Assembly: GCA_016295355.1 (NCBI GenBank)
Contig: JAEDLK010000003.1
Location: 1-64,000 of the forward strand
DNA length: 64,000 nt
Origin: Clostridiaceae bacterium
GTDB lineage: Bacteria > Bacillota > Clostridia > Oscillospirales > Acutalibacteraceae
Direction of reading: 5' to 3'
The position numbers and the translations under genes were made by a program. Of the stretch, positions 8,313 to 17,329 are shown piece after piece. Positions within the stretch are counted from its first letter, which is position 1; every line of letters starts with the position of its first letter. The notes beneath the pieces are model-generated. The model saw only the letters and a list, made by a program, of their open reading frames with translations, was not told where the DNA came from and made no database searches.

Positions 8313-9650
8313 TCACTCCTGCGTTTTATATTGCACGACGGCATAGCCTTTTGGTTCTGCTTGAATAGCCGTTTTTGTAACAAATGCGCATGCTGACAGA
8401 AGGACTTTTGCGTCGGTCGGCAGGCTGTCATCCTCAAAGGTACGGGTGCTGTCGGTCGGATTACCGACAACCAACACCGTTTCGCGGCCGAGTGCCCGCT
8501 TAAAAACAAGCAAGCCCTGCTCACTTGTCGGCCAAATTGTTTGACCGTATTGAATGGTTGCACTTTTGTTTCGCAACGCATTGAGCTTTTTCAGAACGGC
8601 CTGACGCGCCACTGCGGCCGGTGTTGTTTTTATACGTTCTCGGTCGGTGGCCGAAAAGTTGCCGGGAAAAAATCGATTGGCAAACATATTGTGACGGGTA
8701 CTGTCGGCCAACTCATTACCGGCATACACCATCGGCACGCCGTCAACCAAGAAATTCATCACCTGGATTAACTCCATACCGTCATGACCGGCCAGCGTTT
8801 CGATACGGCACGGCCAATCGGTCACGGTATCATGGTTATCCATATCCCGCATATACAAACCACCCGTCGGCAACAGGGCCGCCCGGTCACGCTCCTTTTG
8901 ACAAAACTCTGCCGGTGTCATAGCACCGGTAAGCAAATCATACCATCCGGTATGCCAACCGAAACAATAGGTGGCGGCAAAGGCCTCGGTTAAATAGTGC
9001 ATCTTACTGCCTTCACAAATCAACGCCACATCCGGCTTGATGCTCTGAATACGGCGCAGTCCCTCTGCCCAGAAATCAAGCGGCACCTGATCCCCGACAT
9101 CACAACGAAAGCCGTCAACATCCAACGCCCCGACATAATAAACCATGTTGCTCCACAAATATTCCCTTAGTCCCTCACAGTCGAAATCCAAATACGGGAA
9201 ATGCCACTCGGTGCAAATAAACCGACCGTCAGTATCCCGACGGGCAAATTCGGGATGCTTTTTCAGAATCGGCGCATGAGGGCCGATGTGCAAATAGACC
9301 AAATCCAGCAGAACCCTTTGCCCCAACTCATGCGCTGTATCAACCAATTCTCGCAAATCATCCATTGTGCCGTACTCTTCGTCAATGCTGAAATAATCAT
9401 TCATGCGGTACGGATTTTTCGGGTTCTTTGTTCCCGAAGCCACCTGTCTTTTACTTAAATATGCCGGGTCTTCACAAGCATCTTCGCTGAAAACCGGGCA
9501 AAGATAAACCGTGTAAAAGCCCAGAGAGGCAATCAACGGCAGTTCCCTTGTTACAGCCTTCAGTGTCCCCTGCGGCGAGAAGGTCCGGGGATTGATTTGA
9601 TAGACCGCCGACCGACGGAACCAAGCCGGACTGTGGGATTTTTGTTTCAT
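8313..9650 (-). CDS. Alpha-amylase family (GH13) glycoside hydrolase
   Basis: The 445-residue enzyme shows the four GH13 regions: DLVYLHIGPH (about 116-125), GFRCDVGD with nucleophile D184, ICEGS with acid/base E213, and MDNHDT with N272-H273-D274. No secretion signal is seen, so it should act on internalised alpha-glucans or oligosaccharides. The exact subfamily cannot be fixed by eye. A GTG three codons upstream is open, but AGGTGA lies just before the ATG at 9650. It is followed directly by the serine hydrolase gene. A long leader of about 115 bases precedes it. Confidence 0.92.
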   Translation of the reverse strand: MKQKSHSPAWFRRSAVYQINPRTFSPQGTLKAVTRELPLIASLGFYTVYLCPVFSEDACEDPAYLSKRQVASGTKNPKNPYRMNDYFSIDEEYGTMDDLRELVDTAHELGQRVLLDLVYLHIGPHAPILKKHPEFARRDTDGRFICTEWHFPYLDFDCEGLREYLWSNMVYYVGALDVDGFRCDVGDQVPLDFWAEGLRRIQSIKPDVALICEGSKMHYLTEAFAATYCFGWHTGWYDLLTGAMTPAEFCQKERDRAALLPTGGLYMRDMDNHDTVTDWPCRIETLAGHDGMELIQVMNFLVDGVPMVYAGNELADSTRHNMFANRFFPGNFSATDRERIKTTPAAVARQAVLKKLNALRNKSATIQYGQTIWPTSEQGLLVFKRALGRETVLVVGNPTDSTRTFEDDSLPTDAKVLLSACAFVTKTAIQAEPKGYAVVQYKTQE

Positions 9651-9772
9651 AACACTCACCTATCTTTTACCGGAATAGAGACTATTGCGCCTGTTGTTGG
9701 TTTCAAAGCACCGTCTGACGCTCGTCTTCACCATCGTGTGGTTCTCAAGACTGTGCTTGTACAATTATTTAC

Positions 9773-9801
9773 ATTATAAAGAAATGTTCGCCTGTTTTCA
9801 A
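9773..9801 (-). promoter_or_regulatory. Promoter of the GH13-serine hydrolase operon
   Basis: Minus-strand TTGAAA (9796-9801) and TATAAT (9773-9778), 17 bases apart. The transcript would carry a leader of about 115 bases in which AAGCAC and GTGCTT can pair. This promoter and the rpsO promoter are divergent and together account for the gap 9651-10095. Confidence 0.8.
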
Positions 9802-9942
9802 TAACTATCTTACTGTCTTCGCAAACGATGTTCAAACGCCCCGTCAAGGTTCGGCTTTACCCCTTTGTCGGCCGCCGAACGCACATTTATCGCCCGCCGT
9901 TACACCGATCAAGCACCCGATGAAACAGCGATAAAAAAAACC

Positions 9943-9971
9943 TTGCTTTTTGTATCATGTCGTGTTATAAT
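9943..9971 (+). promoter_or_regulatory. Promoter of rpsO
   Basis: TTGCTT (9943-9948) and TATAAT (9966-9971) with a 17-base spacer, upstream of a leader of about 118 bases. Confidence 0.8.
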
Positions 9972-9977
9972 AGCAAA

Positions 9978-10095
9978 GCTACCGCTTATGATACCTTGTA
10001 TCTGTTCTGAGCTTACGGCGACTGCCGCATTGTTGCGGATCACTTATGACCGTTTGCTCGGTCTGCGGCGGACAAATATAAAAGGAGTGAATACC
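9978..10095 (+). promoter_or_regulatory. rpsO 5' leader, candidate S15 autoregulatory RNA
   Basis: Two hairpins are visible: CCGCA/TGCGG (10025-10038) and GACCG/CGGTC (10048-10063). The segment GCCGCA at 10024-10029 can instead pair with TGCGGC at 10064-10069, so two exclusive folds are possible just upstream of the AAAGGAG ribosome site. Feedback by S15 binding to such leaders is well known in several bacterial groups. That this leader does so is inference. Confidence 0.5.
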
Positions 10096-10359
10096 ATGAC
10101 AGCCGAAAGAAAGCAGGCTCTTATTAAGGAGTATGCCACTCACGAAGGCGACACCGGTTCGCCTGAGGTTCAGATTGCCCTCTTAACAGAGCGTATCAAT
10201 GAGTTGAATGCTCACTTAAAGACGCATGCCAAGGATCACCATTCCCGTCGGGGTCTTCTGAAGATGGTCGGTCATCGTCGTAACCTATTGGCTTATTTGA
10301 CCAAGGTCGATGTTAACCGTTATCGTGCCATCATCAAGCGTCTTGAAATTCGTAAGTAA
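10096..10359 (+). CDS. rpsO: 30S ribosomal protein S15 (uS15)
   Basis: S15 binds the central domain of 16S rRNA early in 30S assembly. The 87-residue product contains the family signature GDTGSPEVQIALLTERI and KDHHSRRGLLKMVGHRRNLLAYL. A much longer reading frame extends upstream, but the ATG at 10096 has AAAGGAG at correct spacing and gives the normal N-terminus MTAERKQALI. It is followed by a terminator and then pnp, the usual rpsO-pnp order. Confidence 0.97.
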   Translation: MTAERKQALIKEYATHEGDTGSPEVQIALLTERINELNAHLKTHAKDHHSRRGLLKMVGHRRNLLAYLTKVDVNRYRAIIKRLEIRK

Positions 10360-10370
10360 TTTCGAGAATC

Positions 10371-10410
10371 AGGGCAGGCCGTTTTCCCGGTCTGCCCTCT
10401 TATATCTTTT
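10371..10410 (+). terminator. Terminator between rpsO and pnp
   Basis: AGGGCAGGCCG and CGGTCTGCCCT form a GC-rich stem (10371-10398) followed by a loose T-rich tail. It may act as a partial terminator or as an RNA-processing hairpin before pnp. Confidence 0.65.
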
Positions 10411-10564
10411 CGGATACAAAGAAAGGATTGCCCATATTGTATTCGAAGGGTGAAAAATCACGAAGAGGTTTATGCGGGTTAGCGGTAAATCGAACATCGT
10501 ATGCATGTGCGGTGCTGGATTTATTGCTAACAGAGTAAGCCTCAAAACAACAGGAGGTATCAGC

Positions 10565-12766
10565 ATGTTTGAAAACTACAAAATCTACGAAACCGAGTTA
10601 GCCGGCAGAAAGCTGACTCTGGAAACAGGCAAAATGGCTCAGCTTGCTAACGCCGCCATCATGGCTCGTTACGGTGAAACGGCCGTTCTTTGTACGGTAA
10701 CCGCCTCGTCTAAGCCGCGAGAAGGTGTGGATTTCTTCCCGCTGTCGGTTGACTACGAGGAGAAAATGTATTCGGTAGGCCGTCTGCCGGGTTCCTTCAC
10801 CCGTCGCGAGGGCCGCGCCTCGGACAAGGCCATTTTGGCTTCCCGTTGCATTGACCGTCCGATTCGTCCGCTGTTCCCCAAGGATATGCGTAACGATTGC
10901 TCGGTGGTTGCCACCGTTATGTCGGTTGATCCCGACTGCGATCCGCAGATTGCCGCCGCCATCGGTGTTTCCTGCGCCATTGCCATTTCGGACATTCCGT
11001 GGGCAGGCCCCATTTCCTCTGTCAATGTCGGTTTGGTTGACGGTGAAATCGTCATCAACCCCACCTTGGAGCAGAGAAAGCACAACGATTTGAATTTGAC
11101 CGTTTCCTCCACCGCCGATTTGGTTGCCATGATTGAAGCCGGTGCTAACGAGGTTGACGACGAAACCATGTTTGAGGCTATTATGGCAGGCCACAAGGAA
11201 AACCAGAAGATCGTGGCCTTTATCAATTCCATTGTGGACGAAATCGGTAAGGAGAAATTTCCGTTTGAGTCCAACGATCCCGACCCGGCCATCATGGACG
11301 AAATCGAAGCTTTCTGTGTTGAGGATGTCAAGAAGGCACTCGACACCGATGATAAGCGCATTCGTGACGCCGCCTTGTTGCCCATCTATAACGCCGTTCA
11401 TGAAAAGTATGACGAGCAGTTTGCCGAAAATCCCGCCAAGATTGACGAGATTATGTACTTGGTGCAGAAGCACGTTGTCAGAAAATGGCTGAAGGATGAA
11501 AAGAAGCGTGTTGACGGCCGTGGCATTGATGAAATTCGTCCGTTGGCCGCCGAAGTTGATTTGTTGCCCCGTGTTCACGGTTCGGGTATGTTCACCCGTG
11601 GCCAGACGCAGGTTCTTTCCAGTGCCACCCTGGCCTCGGTCAGCGAAGCACAGAAGTTAGACGGTCTGGATGAACAGATTGAAAAGCGTTATATTCATCA
11701 TTACAACTTCCCGTCTTTCAGTGTCGGCGAAACCAAGCCGTCCCGTGGTCCCGGCCGTCGTGAGATCGGCCACGGCGCTTTAGCCGAACGGGCTTTGGTA
11801 CCGGTACTGCCGAGTGTAGAGGAATTCCCCTATGCCATCCGTGTGGTATCCGAGGTTCTTTCCTCCAACGGCTCCACCTCTCAGGCCTCTATCTGCGGCT
11901 CTACGCTGGCTTTGATGGCTGCCGGTGTGCCGATTAAGGCCCCTGTTGCCGGCATTTCCTGCGGTTTAATCACCGGAGATCAAGGCGTATACGGCGACTT
12001 CATGACCATGGTGGATATCCAGGGTTTGGAAGACTTCTACGGCGATATGGACTTTAAGGTGGCCGGTACAAAAGACGGTATCACCGCCATTCAGATGGAC
12101 TTAAAGGTTCACGGTCTGACACCCGAAATCATCAAAGAGGCTTTGGCCAAGACCCACAAGGCCAGAAATTATATCTTGGACGAGGTGATGGCTCCTGTCA
12201 TTGCCAAACCCCGTGAAGAGCTGTCTAAATATGCTCCCAAGATGCTGTCTACCGTGATTGATCCCACCAAGATCGGGGATGTTATCGGTAAGCAGGGCAA
12301 GGTCATCCAGTCCATTCAAGAGCAGTGTGATGTTGTCATCAACATTGAGGATGACGGTCATGTGTATATTGCCGGCGTTGATTTGAGTAAGTGTGAGCAG
12401 GCTTTGTCCATTGTTGAAACCATTGCCAACGACCCCGAGATCGGTGCTATTTACAAGGGCAAGGTCACCCGTTTGATGGCCTTCGGTGCTTTTGTGGAAA
12501 TCGCCCCCGGCAAGGAAGGCTTGGTACACATCAGCAAGCTGGATGTCAAGCGTGTTGAAAAGGTTGAGGATGTTGTTTCGGTCGGCGATGAGGTTTTGGT
12601 TAAGGTGACCGAAATTGACGATCAAGGCCGTCTGAATCTGTCCCGTCGGGATGCGCTGGTCGAAATCGAAGGCGCTGTTGTCGAACCCGATGCCGATGAG
12701 GTTCCCCAGCCCCGAAAGCCCCGTCCGAACAACGGCGGCCGTCGCGGCTTCCGTCATCATGACTAA
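10565..12766 (+). CDS. pnp: Polyribonucleotide nucleotidyltransferase (PNPase)
   Basis: PNPase degrades RNA 3' to 5' by phosphorolysis and can add tails in reverse. The 733 residues hold two RNase PH domains (for example KPREGVDFFPLSVDYEEKMYSVGRLPGSF and FSVGETKPSRGPGRREIGHG regions), a KH domain (VIDPTKIGDVIGKQGKVIQ) and an S1 domain (YKGKVTRLMAFGAFVEI). A short basic tail ends RRGFRHHD. The ATG at 10565 follows AGGAGGT; an upstream in-frame extension of 31 residues is rejected. The rpsO-pnp pairing is classical. Confidence 0.97.
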   Translation: MFENYKIYETELAGRKLTLETGKMAQLANAAIMARYGETAVLCTVTASSKPREGVDFFPLSVDYEEKMYSVGRLPGSFTRREGRASDKAILASRCIDRPIRPLFPKDMRNDCSVVATVMSVDPDCDPQIAAAIGVSCAIAISDIPWAGPISSVNVGLVDGEIVINPTLEQRKHNDLNLTVSSTADLVAMIEAGANEVDDETMFEAIMAGHKENQKIVAFINSIVDEIGKEKFPFESNDPDPAIMDEIEAFCVEDVKKALDTDDKRIRDAALLPIYNAVHEKYDEQFAENPAKIDEIMYLVQKHVVRKWLKDEKKRVDGRGIDEIRPLAAEVDLLPRVHGSGMFTRGQTQVLSSATLASVSEAQKLDGLDEQIEKRYIHHYNFPSFSVGETKPSRGPGRREIGHGALAERALVPVLPSVEEFPYAIRVVSEVLSSNGSTSQASICGSTLALMAAGVPIKAPVAGISCGLITGDQGVYGDFMTMVDIQGLEDFYGDMDFKVAGTKDGITAIQMDLKVHGLTPEIIKEALAKTHKARNYILDEVMAPVIAKPREELSKYAPKMLSTVIDPTKIGDVIGKQGKVIQSIQEQCDVVINIEDDGHVYIAGVDLSKCEQALSIVETIANDPEIGAIYKGKVTRLMAFGAFVEIAPGKEGLVHISKLDVKRVEKVEDVVSVGDEVLVKVTEIDDQGRLNLSRRDALVEIEGAVVEPDADEVPQPRKPRPNNGGRRGFRHHD

Positions 12767-12802
12767 TCAAAAGTCCGCATTTCCCCTATGATCATTTAAC
12801 CA

Positions 12803-12843
12803 AGGGGCTGTAAAAAACTCGTGTTTTTTACAGCCCCTCTTTT
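12803..12843 (+). terminator. Terminator of pnp
   Basis: A perfect 16-bp stem, AGGGGCTGTAAAAAAC paired with GTTTTTTACAGCCCCT, with a TCGT tetraloop, followed by CTTTT. Confidence 0.95.
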
Positions 12844-12941
12844 GAGAAAACAGGCAAAGGTTTTAATCCGGCCTTTTCGCCGTGTTCGGTTAAATGCTCG
12901 CCTTTAGAAAAACCCTTTATCATACATTCGGAGTAGTGTTT

Positions 12942-14534
12942 ATGACAGAACTTGAAAAACAAATCAATCGGCGCCGCACCTTTGCCATTATTTCCCACCC
13001 CGACGCCGGTAAAACAACCCTCACCGAAAAGCTCCTTTTATACGGAGGCGCTATTCAGACCGCCGGTAGCGTCAAGGGAAAAGCAACCGCCCGTCACGCC
13101 GTTTCCGACTGGATGGATCTTGAAAAGCAACGTGGTATTTCCATCACTTCTTCGGTGATGCAGTTTGAATATGAGGGCTATTGCATCAATATTTTGGACA
13201 CCCCCGGTCACCAGGATTTCTCCGAAGACACCTACCGAACCCTCATGGCCGCCGACAGCGTTGTCATGGTGATTGATGCCGCCAAGGGTATTGAGCCGCA
13301 AACCAGAAAGCTGTTTAAGGTTGTGGCTATGCGCGACATCCCGATTTTTACCTTTATCAACAAGCTCGACCGAGAGGCCAGAGATCCTTTTGATTTGGTG
13401 GATGAGCTGGAGAAGGAGTTCGGTATCGGCACTTATCCCATGAACTGGCCGATTAGCTGCGGCAGTAGCTTTAAGGGTGTGTTTGATCGGCAAAATCGAC
13501 AGATTCTCACCTTTGAAAACGGTTACAAGGGTCAAAGCAAGGTAGAGGCAGTTGCCTGCGACATTACCGACACCGACAAATTAGATGAGCTCATCGGCCC
13601 GTATCTTCGCAAAGATTTGGTTGATCAGATTGAACTATTGGACGGTGCCAGTTATGATTTTGATCTTGAAAAGGTGCGTCACGGCAAATTAAGTCCGGTC
13701 TTTTTTGGGTCGGCACTAACCAATTTCGGTGTAGAGCCGTTTTTGGAAAACTTCTTAAAGATGACAACGCCGCCCCTGCCCCGGCAAAGCGTTGACGGCC
13801 CGGTTGATCCCTTTGAGGATTCTTTCTCGGCTTTTGTCTTTAAGATTCAAGCCAACATGAACAAGGCGCACCGTGACCGCATGACCTTTATGCGTATTTG
13901 CTCCGGCCGTTTTGAGAGAGGCAAGGAGTATTATCACAAGCAGAGCGGAAAAATGATGAAATTGCCCCAACCGCAACAGCTCATGGCCAGCGAGCGGGAA
14001 ATCGTAGACACCGCCTATGCCGGTGATATTATCGGCGTTTTCGACCCGGGCGTTTTTTCCATCGGTGACACGGTATGCTGTTCGAATCACAAGGTACAGT
14101 TTGAAGGCATTCCCACCTTTGCACCGGAACATTTTGCCGTTTATGAGCAAAAAGACACCCTTAAGCGAAAGCAGTTTGTCAAGGGTATGACCCAGATTGC
14201 CCAAGAGGGTGCCATTCAGATTTTCCATGAGCCCGACACCGGCATGGAACGAGTCATTGTCGGCGTGGTCGGTGTGTTGCAGTTTGAAGTGTTGGAATAC
14301 CGACTGAAAAGCGAATACAATGTGGAAGTTATTAAGACTCCCATGCCGTATGAGCATATTCGTTGGATCACCAATCGTGAGATCGACCCGAAGACGCTGA
14401 ACCTGACCAGTGACACCAAGGTGGTGCAAGACTTTAGAAACAACTATTTGCTTGTCTTTACCAGTGAATGGAATGTTAACTGGGCCTTGCAGAAAAACGA
14501 AGGGTTAACCCTGGCGGAATTTTCCAAAGACTAA
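12942..14534 (+). CDS. prfC: Peptide chain release factor 3
   Basis: RF3 is a GTPase that removes RF1/RF2 from the ribosome after termination. The 530-residue length is typical. The G1 loop SHPDAGKTT lies at about 19-27, the switch II DTPGHQDFSEDTYRT and NKLD motifs follow, and the RF3-like sequences AMRDIPIFTFINKLDREARDP and VVGVLQFEVLEYRLKSEYN separate it from EF-G and TetM-type proteins. The ATG at 12942 is preceded by CGGAG and gives the normal N-terminus. It stands alone between two terminators. Confidence 0.95.
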   Translation: MTELEKQINRRRTFAIISHPDAGKTTLTEKLLLYGGAIQTAGSVKGKATARHAVSDWMDLEKQRGISITSSVMQFEYEGYCINILDTPGHQDFSEDTYRTLMAADSVVMVIDAAKGIEPQTRKLFKVVAMRDIPIFTFINKLDREARDPFDLVDELEKEFGIGTYPMNWPISCGSSFKGVFDRQNRQILTFENGYKGQSKVEAVACDITDTDKLDELIGPYLRKDLVDQIELLDGASYDFDLEKVRHGKLSPVFFGSALTNFGVEPFLENFLKMTTPPLPRQSVDGPVDPFEDSFSAFVFKIQANMNKAHRDRMTFMRICSGRFERGKEYYHKQSGKMMKLPQPQQLMASEREIVDTAYAGDIIGVFDPGVFSIGDTVCCSNHKVQFEGIPTFAPEHFAVYEQKDTLKRKQFVKGMTQIAQEGAIQIFHEPDTGMERVIVGVVGVLQFEVLEYRLKSEYNVEVIKTPMPYEHIRWITNREIDPKTLNLTSDTKVVQDFRNNYLLVFTSEWNVNWALQKNEGLTLAEFSKD

Positions 14535-14542
14535 TTGTTACG

Positions 14543-14574
14543 GACGACGGTATTAAAACCGTCGTCGTTTTTTT
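14543..14574 (+). terminator. Terminator of prfC
   Basis: GACGACGGT and ACCGTCGTC form a 9-bp stem 8 bases after the stop, followed by GTTTTTTT. Confidence 0.93.
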
Positions 14575-14625
14575 GGCATCCTTTCCCGATTTTCTACCCA
14601 ATGGTCTCCCACCCACATAAGAGAA

Positions 14626-14654
14626 TTGAAATGCAAAGAAACCCCTGCTATAAT
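14626..14654 (+). promoter_or_regulatory. Promoter of the CmpB-like membrane protein gene
   Basis: TTGAAA (14626-14631) and TATAAT (14649-14654), 17-base spacer, 36 bases before the start codon. Confidence 0.8.
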
Positions 14655-14690
14655 AATAAACGGAACATTTTGAAAAAGGAGATGATGGGC

Positions 14691-15470
14691 GTGAGTTTAT
14701 TTTTAACGCTTGCTTATCTGTTTTTTATCGGTTCAACCGGCGGTTGGGTGTTGGAGCTGTTTTTCAGACGGTTTATTTCATCGGCCAACCCCGAACGGAA
14801 ATGGATTAACCCGGGCTTTTGCATCGGTCCGTACCTGCCGATATACGGCTTTGGTTTGTGTGTGCTGTATCTGTGTGCCTCCTTCGGCGGCAGATTACAA
14901 CTCACCGGCTCGGTGGGCAAGGTGCTGATGATTGTTTGCATGGGACTTTGCATGACGGCCATCGAATATGTCGCCGGTCTGATAAATCTGAAATGGTCCC
15001 GTGTTCGTTTGTGGGATTACAGCCGCGAATGGGGCAATCTTCAGGGCATTATCTGTCCCAAGTTTTCATTGATTTGGACGGCGGCCGGGGCTCTGTACTA
15101 CTTTGGTGTTCACACCCATATTTTAGAATCTCTTCGTTGGTTGTCCGAAAACCTGGCTTTTTCCTTTGTCATCGGTTTCTTTTTCGGTGTCTTTGTGATT
15201 GATGTTTCCTATTCGGCCCATCTGGTGTCCAAGATGAAGTCCTTTGCCAAAGAAAACGAAATCATCATCCGCTACGAAGCTCTTAAGGCGCAAATCAAGA
15301 GCAACCAAATCCGTGCTAAGGAAAAGACCCACTTTTTGTTTGCCTTTCAATCGGCCCATTCCCTGGCCGAGCATCTAAAGGAGACCCAAGAGGCTTGGGA
15401 AAACCGTGTCAAAGCCGGCGTTAAGTCAAAGCAAAAAGAAGTCGTTGACTTTTTTCACAAAAAATCATGA
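14691..15470 (+). CDS. Putative ABC-transporter type IV membrane protein (PF06541-like)
   Basis: The predicted 259-residue protein has an N-terminal block of about five or six membrane segments with GWVLELFFRRF, NPGFCIGPYLPIYGFG and EYVAGLINLKWSRVRLWDYS, all typical of the Firmicute family annotated as putative ABC transporter permease (CmpB). A charged, probably helical cytoplasmic tail ends it. AAGGAG lies 9 bases before the GTG at 14691; two ATGs between are too close to it, so GTG is chosen. No ATPase gene is near, so a transport role is doubtful. Confidence 0.8.
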   Translation: MSLFLTLAYLFFIGSTGGWVLELFFRRFISSANPERKWINPGFCIGPYLPIYGFGLCVLYLCASFGGRLQLTGSVGKVLMIVCMGLCMTAIEYVAGLINLKWSRVRLWDYSREWGNLQGIICPKFSLIWTAAGALYYFGVHTHILESLRWLSENLAFSFVIGFFFGVFVIDVSYSAHLVSKMKSFAKENEIIIRYEALKAQIKSNQIRAKEKTHFLFAFQSAHSLAEHLKETQEAWENRVKAGVKSKQKEVVDFFHKKS

Positions 15471-15800
15471 CTGCCGTCAAAGCCGATGACTTACTCTGTT
15501 GATATAAGCCGCTGTAACCGGCCAACCGAAAGTTCACTGATCCGTCCAACTCATGCAAACCGGCTCTATAACCGACCGTGCAGCGACGACCTTTTGTCTC
15601 ACTTTTCAAAAGAGTCCTCGGTACAACGCTTTATCGCCAAAAGCCTCTATTCACCCATCTGCTAAGCCGGTAATTCGGACTGCCGATAAACGCTGTCGTG
15701 TTCCGCTACATCGGTTTGGTATGAAACAACTCTGTTTTGAATAATGTATACGGCTTGCGGAAACATAAAACGCCATTCTTCTCGCCTTCTGATAGGTTGA
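15471..15800. other. Intergenic stretch without recognised feature
   Basis: Between two convergent genes. No open frame with a ribosome site, no known RNA and no strong repeat was recognised here. Confidence 0.5.
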
Positions 15801-15821
15801 CACACCACCTTGGTGGGTGTG
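15801..15821. other. Short GC-rich hairpin
   Basis: CACACCACC and GGTGGGTGTG pair with one bulge and a 2-base turn, next to the stronger hairpin at 15836-15870. It may be part of a tandem bidirectional terminator between the convergent genes. Confidence 0.4.
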
Positions 15822-15835
15822 AAGGGTACAAAGAA

Positions 15836-15870
15836 ATCCCGCTTTCAAGGGTCATCCTTGAAAGCGGGAT
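15836..15870 (-). terminator. Terminator of the lemA-TPM operon
   Basis: A perfect 15-bp stem (ATCCCGCTTTCAAGG with its complement) around a 5-base loop, followed on the minus strand by TTTCTTTG. Confidence 0.85.
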
Positions 15871-15904
15871 GTTTGTGTATGACTTGATATAACCATTCAT
15901 TCCG

Positions 15905-16678
15905 TTAAAATCCACGGGAAGAGCCGCCTCCTGAAAAGCCGCCGCCTCCACCGGAGAATCCGCCACCGCCGCCGAATCCGCCACCGAAACCACCGGGGCC
16001 TCCCCGACCGCCACGGCCGCCGAAAAAAGGACCCGGGAACGGCATGAACAGAAAGATCCGTTTAAGCGGAGTAAACAAAACCAACAGAATAAAGCCGACA
16101 ATGAAAAAGACAATCAAAGCATCGACATACGAAAACGACTCCTCTTCAATCGGCTGATAACCGTCAGCCGGCTCCAAGCCGTACTCAACATAGACTTCAT
16201 TAACCAACGAATCATACACCGCCGCCAAGCCGGTGGAAAAGTCGTTTTGTCTAAAAGAATCCATACCGTAGGTATCAAGAATACGGCCGGTTTTACTGTC
16301 GGGCAACGCACCCTCAAGCCCTGTACCGACCTCGATGCGAACCTTGCGTTCACTGACCGACAAAAGCAATAGAATGCCGTTATTCTCACCCTTCTGACCG
16401 ATGCCCCATTCCCGTGCCAATCCGATGGCGTAAGACTCAATGTCCCGCCCTTGCAAATCCGGCACCGTGACGACAACCACCTGCGCCTTACAGGCGTCAA
16501 ACAACTTTTCGCCGGCAGCCTGCATGGCGGCCTCTTTGTCGGCGCTGATCACATCGGCAAAATCGTTCACAAAAAACTGATTTGTTGGTTCCGGATAAAC
16601 GGTTTTGGCTGTGACCGGCAGGCAAAAAAGCAGCGCAAGCCACAGTGCCGCCGCTATCCCTATCAGGCGTTTCTTCAT
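15905..16678 (-). CDS. TPM-domain membrane protein (YgcG-like)
   Basis: The 257-residue protein has an N-terminal signal peptide, an extracytoplasmic TPM domain (FVNDFADVIS, SYAIGLAREWGIGQKGENNGILLLLS, RKVRIEVGTGLEGALPD), one membrane segment near residues 187-207, and a glycine-rich tail of GGF/GGG repeats ending SSRGF. TPM proteins are associated with envelope or photosystem maintenance; biochemical function in Firmicutes is unsettled. It starts 7 bases after lemA stops and lacks a clear ribosome site, which suggests coupled translation. The lemA-TPM pair is common. Confidence 0.92.
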   Translation of the reverse strand: MKKRLIGIAAALWLALLFCLPVTAKTVYPEPTNQFFVNDFADVISADKEAAMQAAGEKLFDACKAQVVVVTVPDLQGRDIESYAIGLAREWGIGQKGENNGILLLLSVSERKVRIEVGTGLEGALPDSKTGRILDTYGMDSFRQNDFSTGLAAVYDSLVNEVYVEYGLEPADGYQPIEEESFSYVDALIVFFIVGFILLVLFTPLKRIFLFMPFPGPFFGGRGGRGGPGGFGGGFGGGGGFSGGGGGFSGGGSSRGF

Positions 16679-16684
16679 ATCGGT

Positions 16685-17257
16685 TTACTCAAAGGACACC
16701 TGGGGAACCTTTTCGGCACCGCTCGAAGCACTGAAATAATCCACAGCATCAAAACCGAACAGACCGGCAATGATATTTTTCGGGAAGCGACGAATCATGG
16801 CGTTGTATTTCTTTGCTACCTCGTTATAATCGGTACGAGCCACGGCAATACGGTTTTCGGTACCCGCCAATTCATCCTGCAAAGCCACATAATTGGCGTT
16901 GGCTTTCAAATCAGGATATGCCTCGGTCACGGCATTGACCCACACATCAATGGCGCTGTTAAGACCGTCGTTTGCCTTGGCTAAATCGGCGGCATTACCG
17001 GCATTGGTCACAGCCGCACGAGCGTTGGTCACCGCTGTCAGCGTTTCCTGTTCGTAATCGGTGTAACCCTTAACAGTGGCCACAAAATTCGGAATCAAAT
17101 CGGCGCGGCGTTCCAGTTGCGCTTGAATGTCCGACTGTGCCTTTTCCACATTCGTCTGTGCATCCACCATAGAGTTATAGCCGCCCCAGAACAAGGCCAC
17201 CAATAGCACCACGACGGCCAAAATTGACACAGTTAAAATTGTTTTCTTATTTTTCAT
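16685..17257 (-). CDS. lemA: LemA family protein
   Basis: The 190-residue protein has an N-terminal membrane anchor (about residues 8-26) and the LemA helical domain with NSMVDAQTNVEKAQSDIQ, QLERRADLIPNFVATVKGY and ARTDYNEVAKKYNAMIRRFP. The conserved RRADLIPN and YN..V..YN motifs make the family call firm. GGAGG precedes the ATG. The role is unknown, though LemA proteins recur beside TPM-domain proteins, as here, and probably work with them at the cell envelope. Confidence 0.95.
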   Translation of the reverse strand: MKNKKTILTVSILAVVVLLVALFWGGYNSMVDAQTNVEKAQSDIQAQLERRADLIPNFVATVKGYTDYEQETLTAVTNARAAVTNAGNAADLAKANDGLNSAIDVWVNAVTEAYPDLKANANYVALQDELAGTENRIAVARTDYNEVAKKYNAMIRRFPKNIIAGLFGFDAVDYFSASSGAEKVPQVSFE

Positions 17258-17329
17258 GTAAAGGACCTCCCTTTATTCTTTATTATACACCCATCCGGTG
17301 CAAAAATCATTGACAAATTGTTAACACTT

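Noticed and set aside
10598..11578. Long antisense frames inside pnp (and similarly inside prfC, atpA, relA and purB)
   Set aside because: They are shadows of strongly biased real genes, lack ribosome sites and have no domain features.
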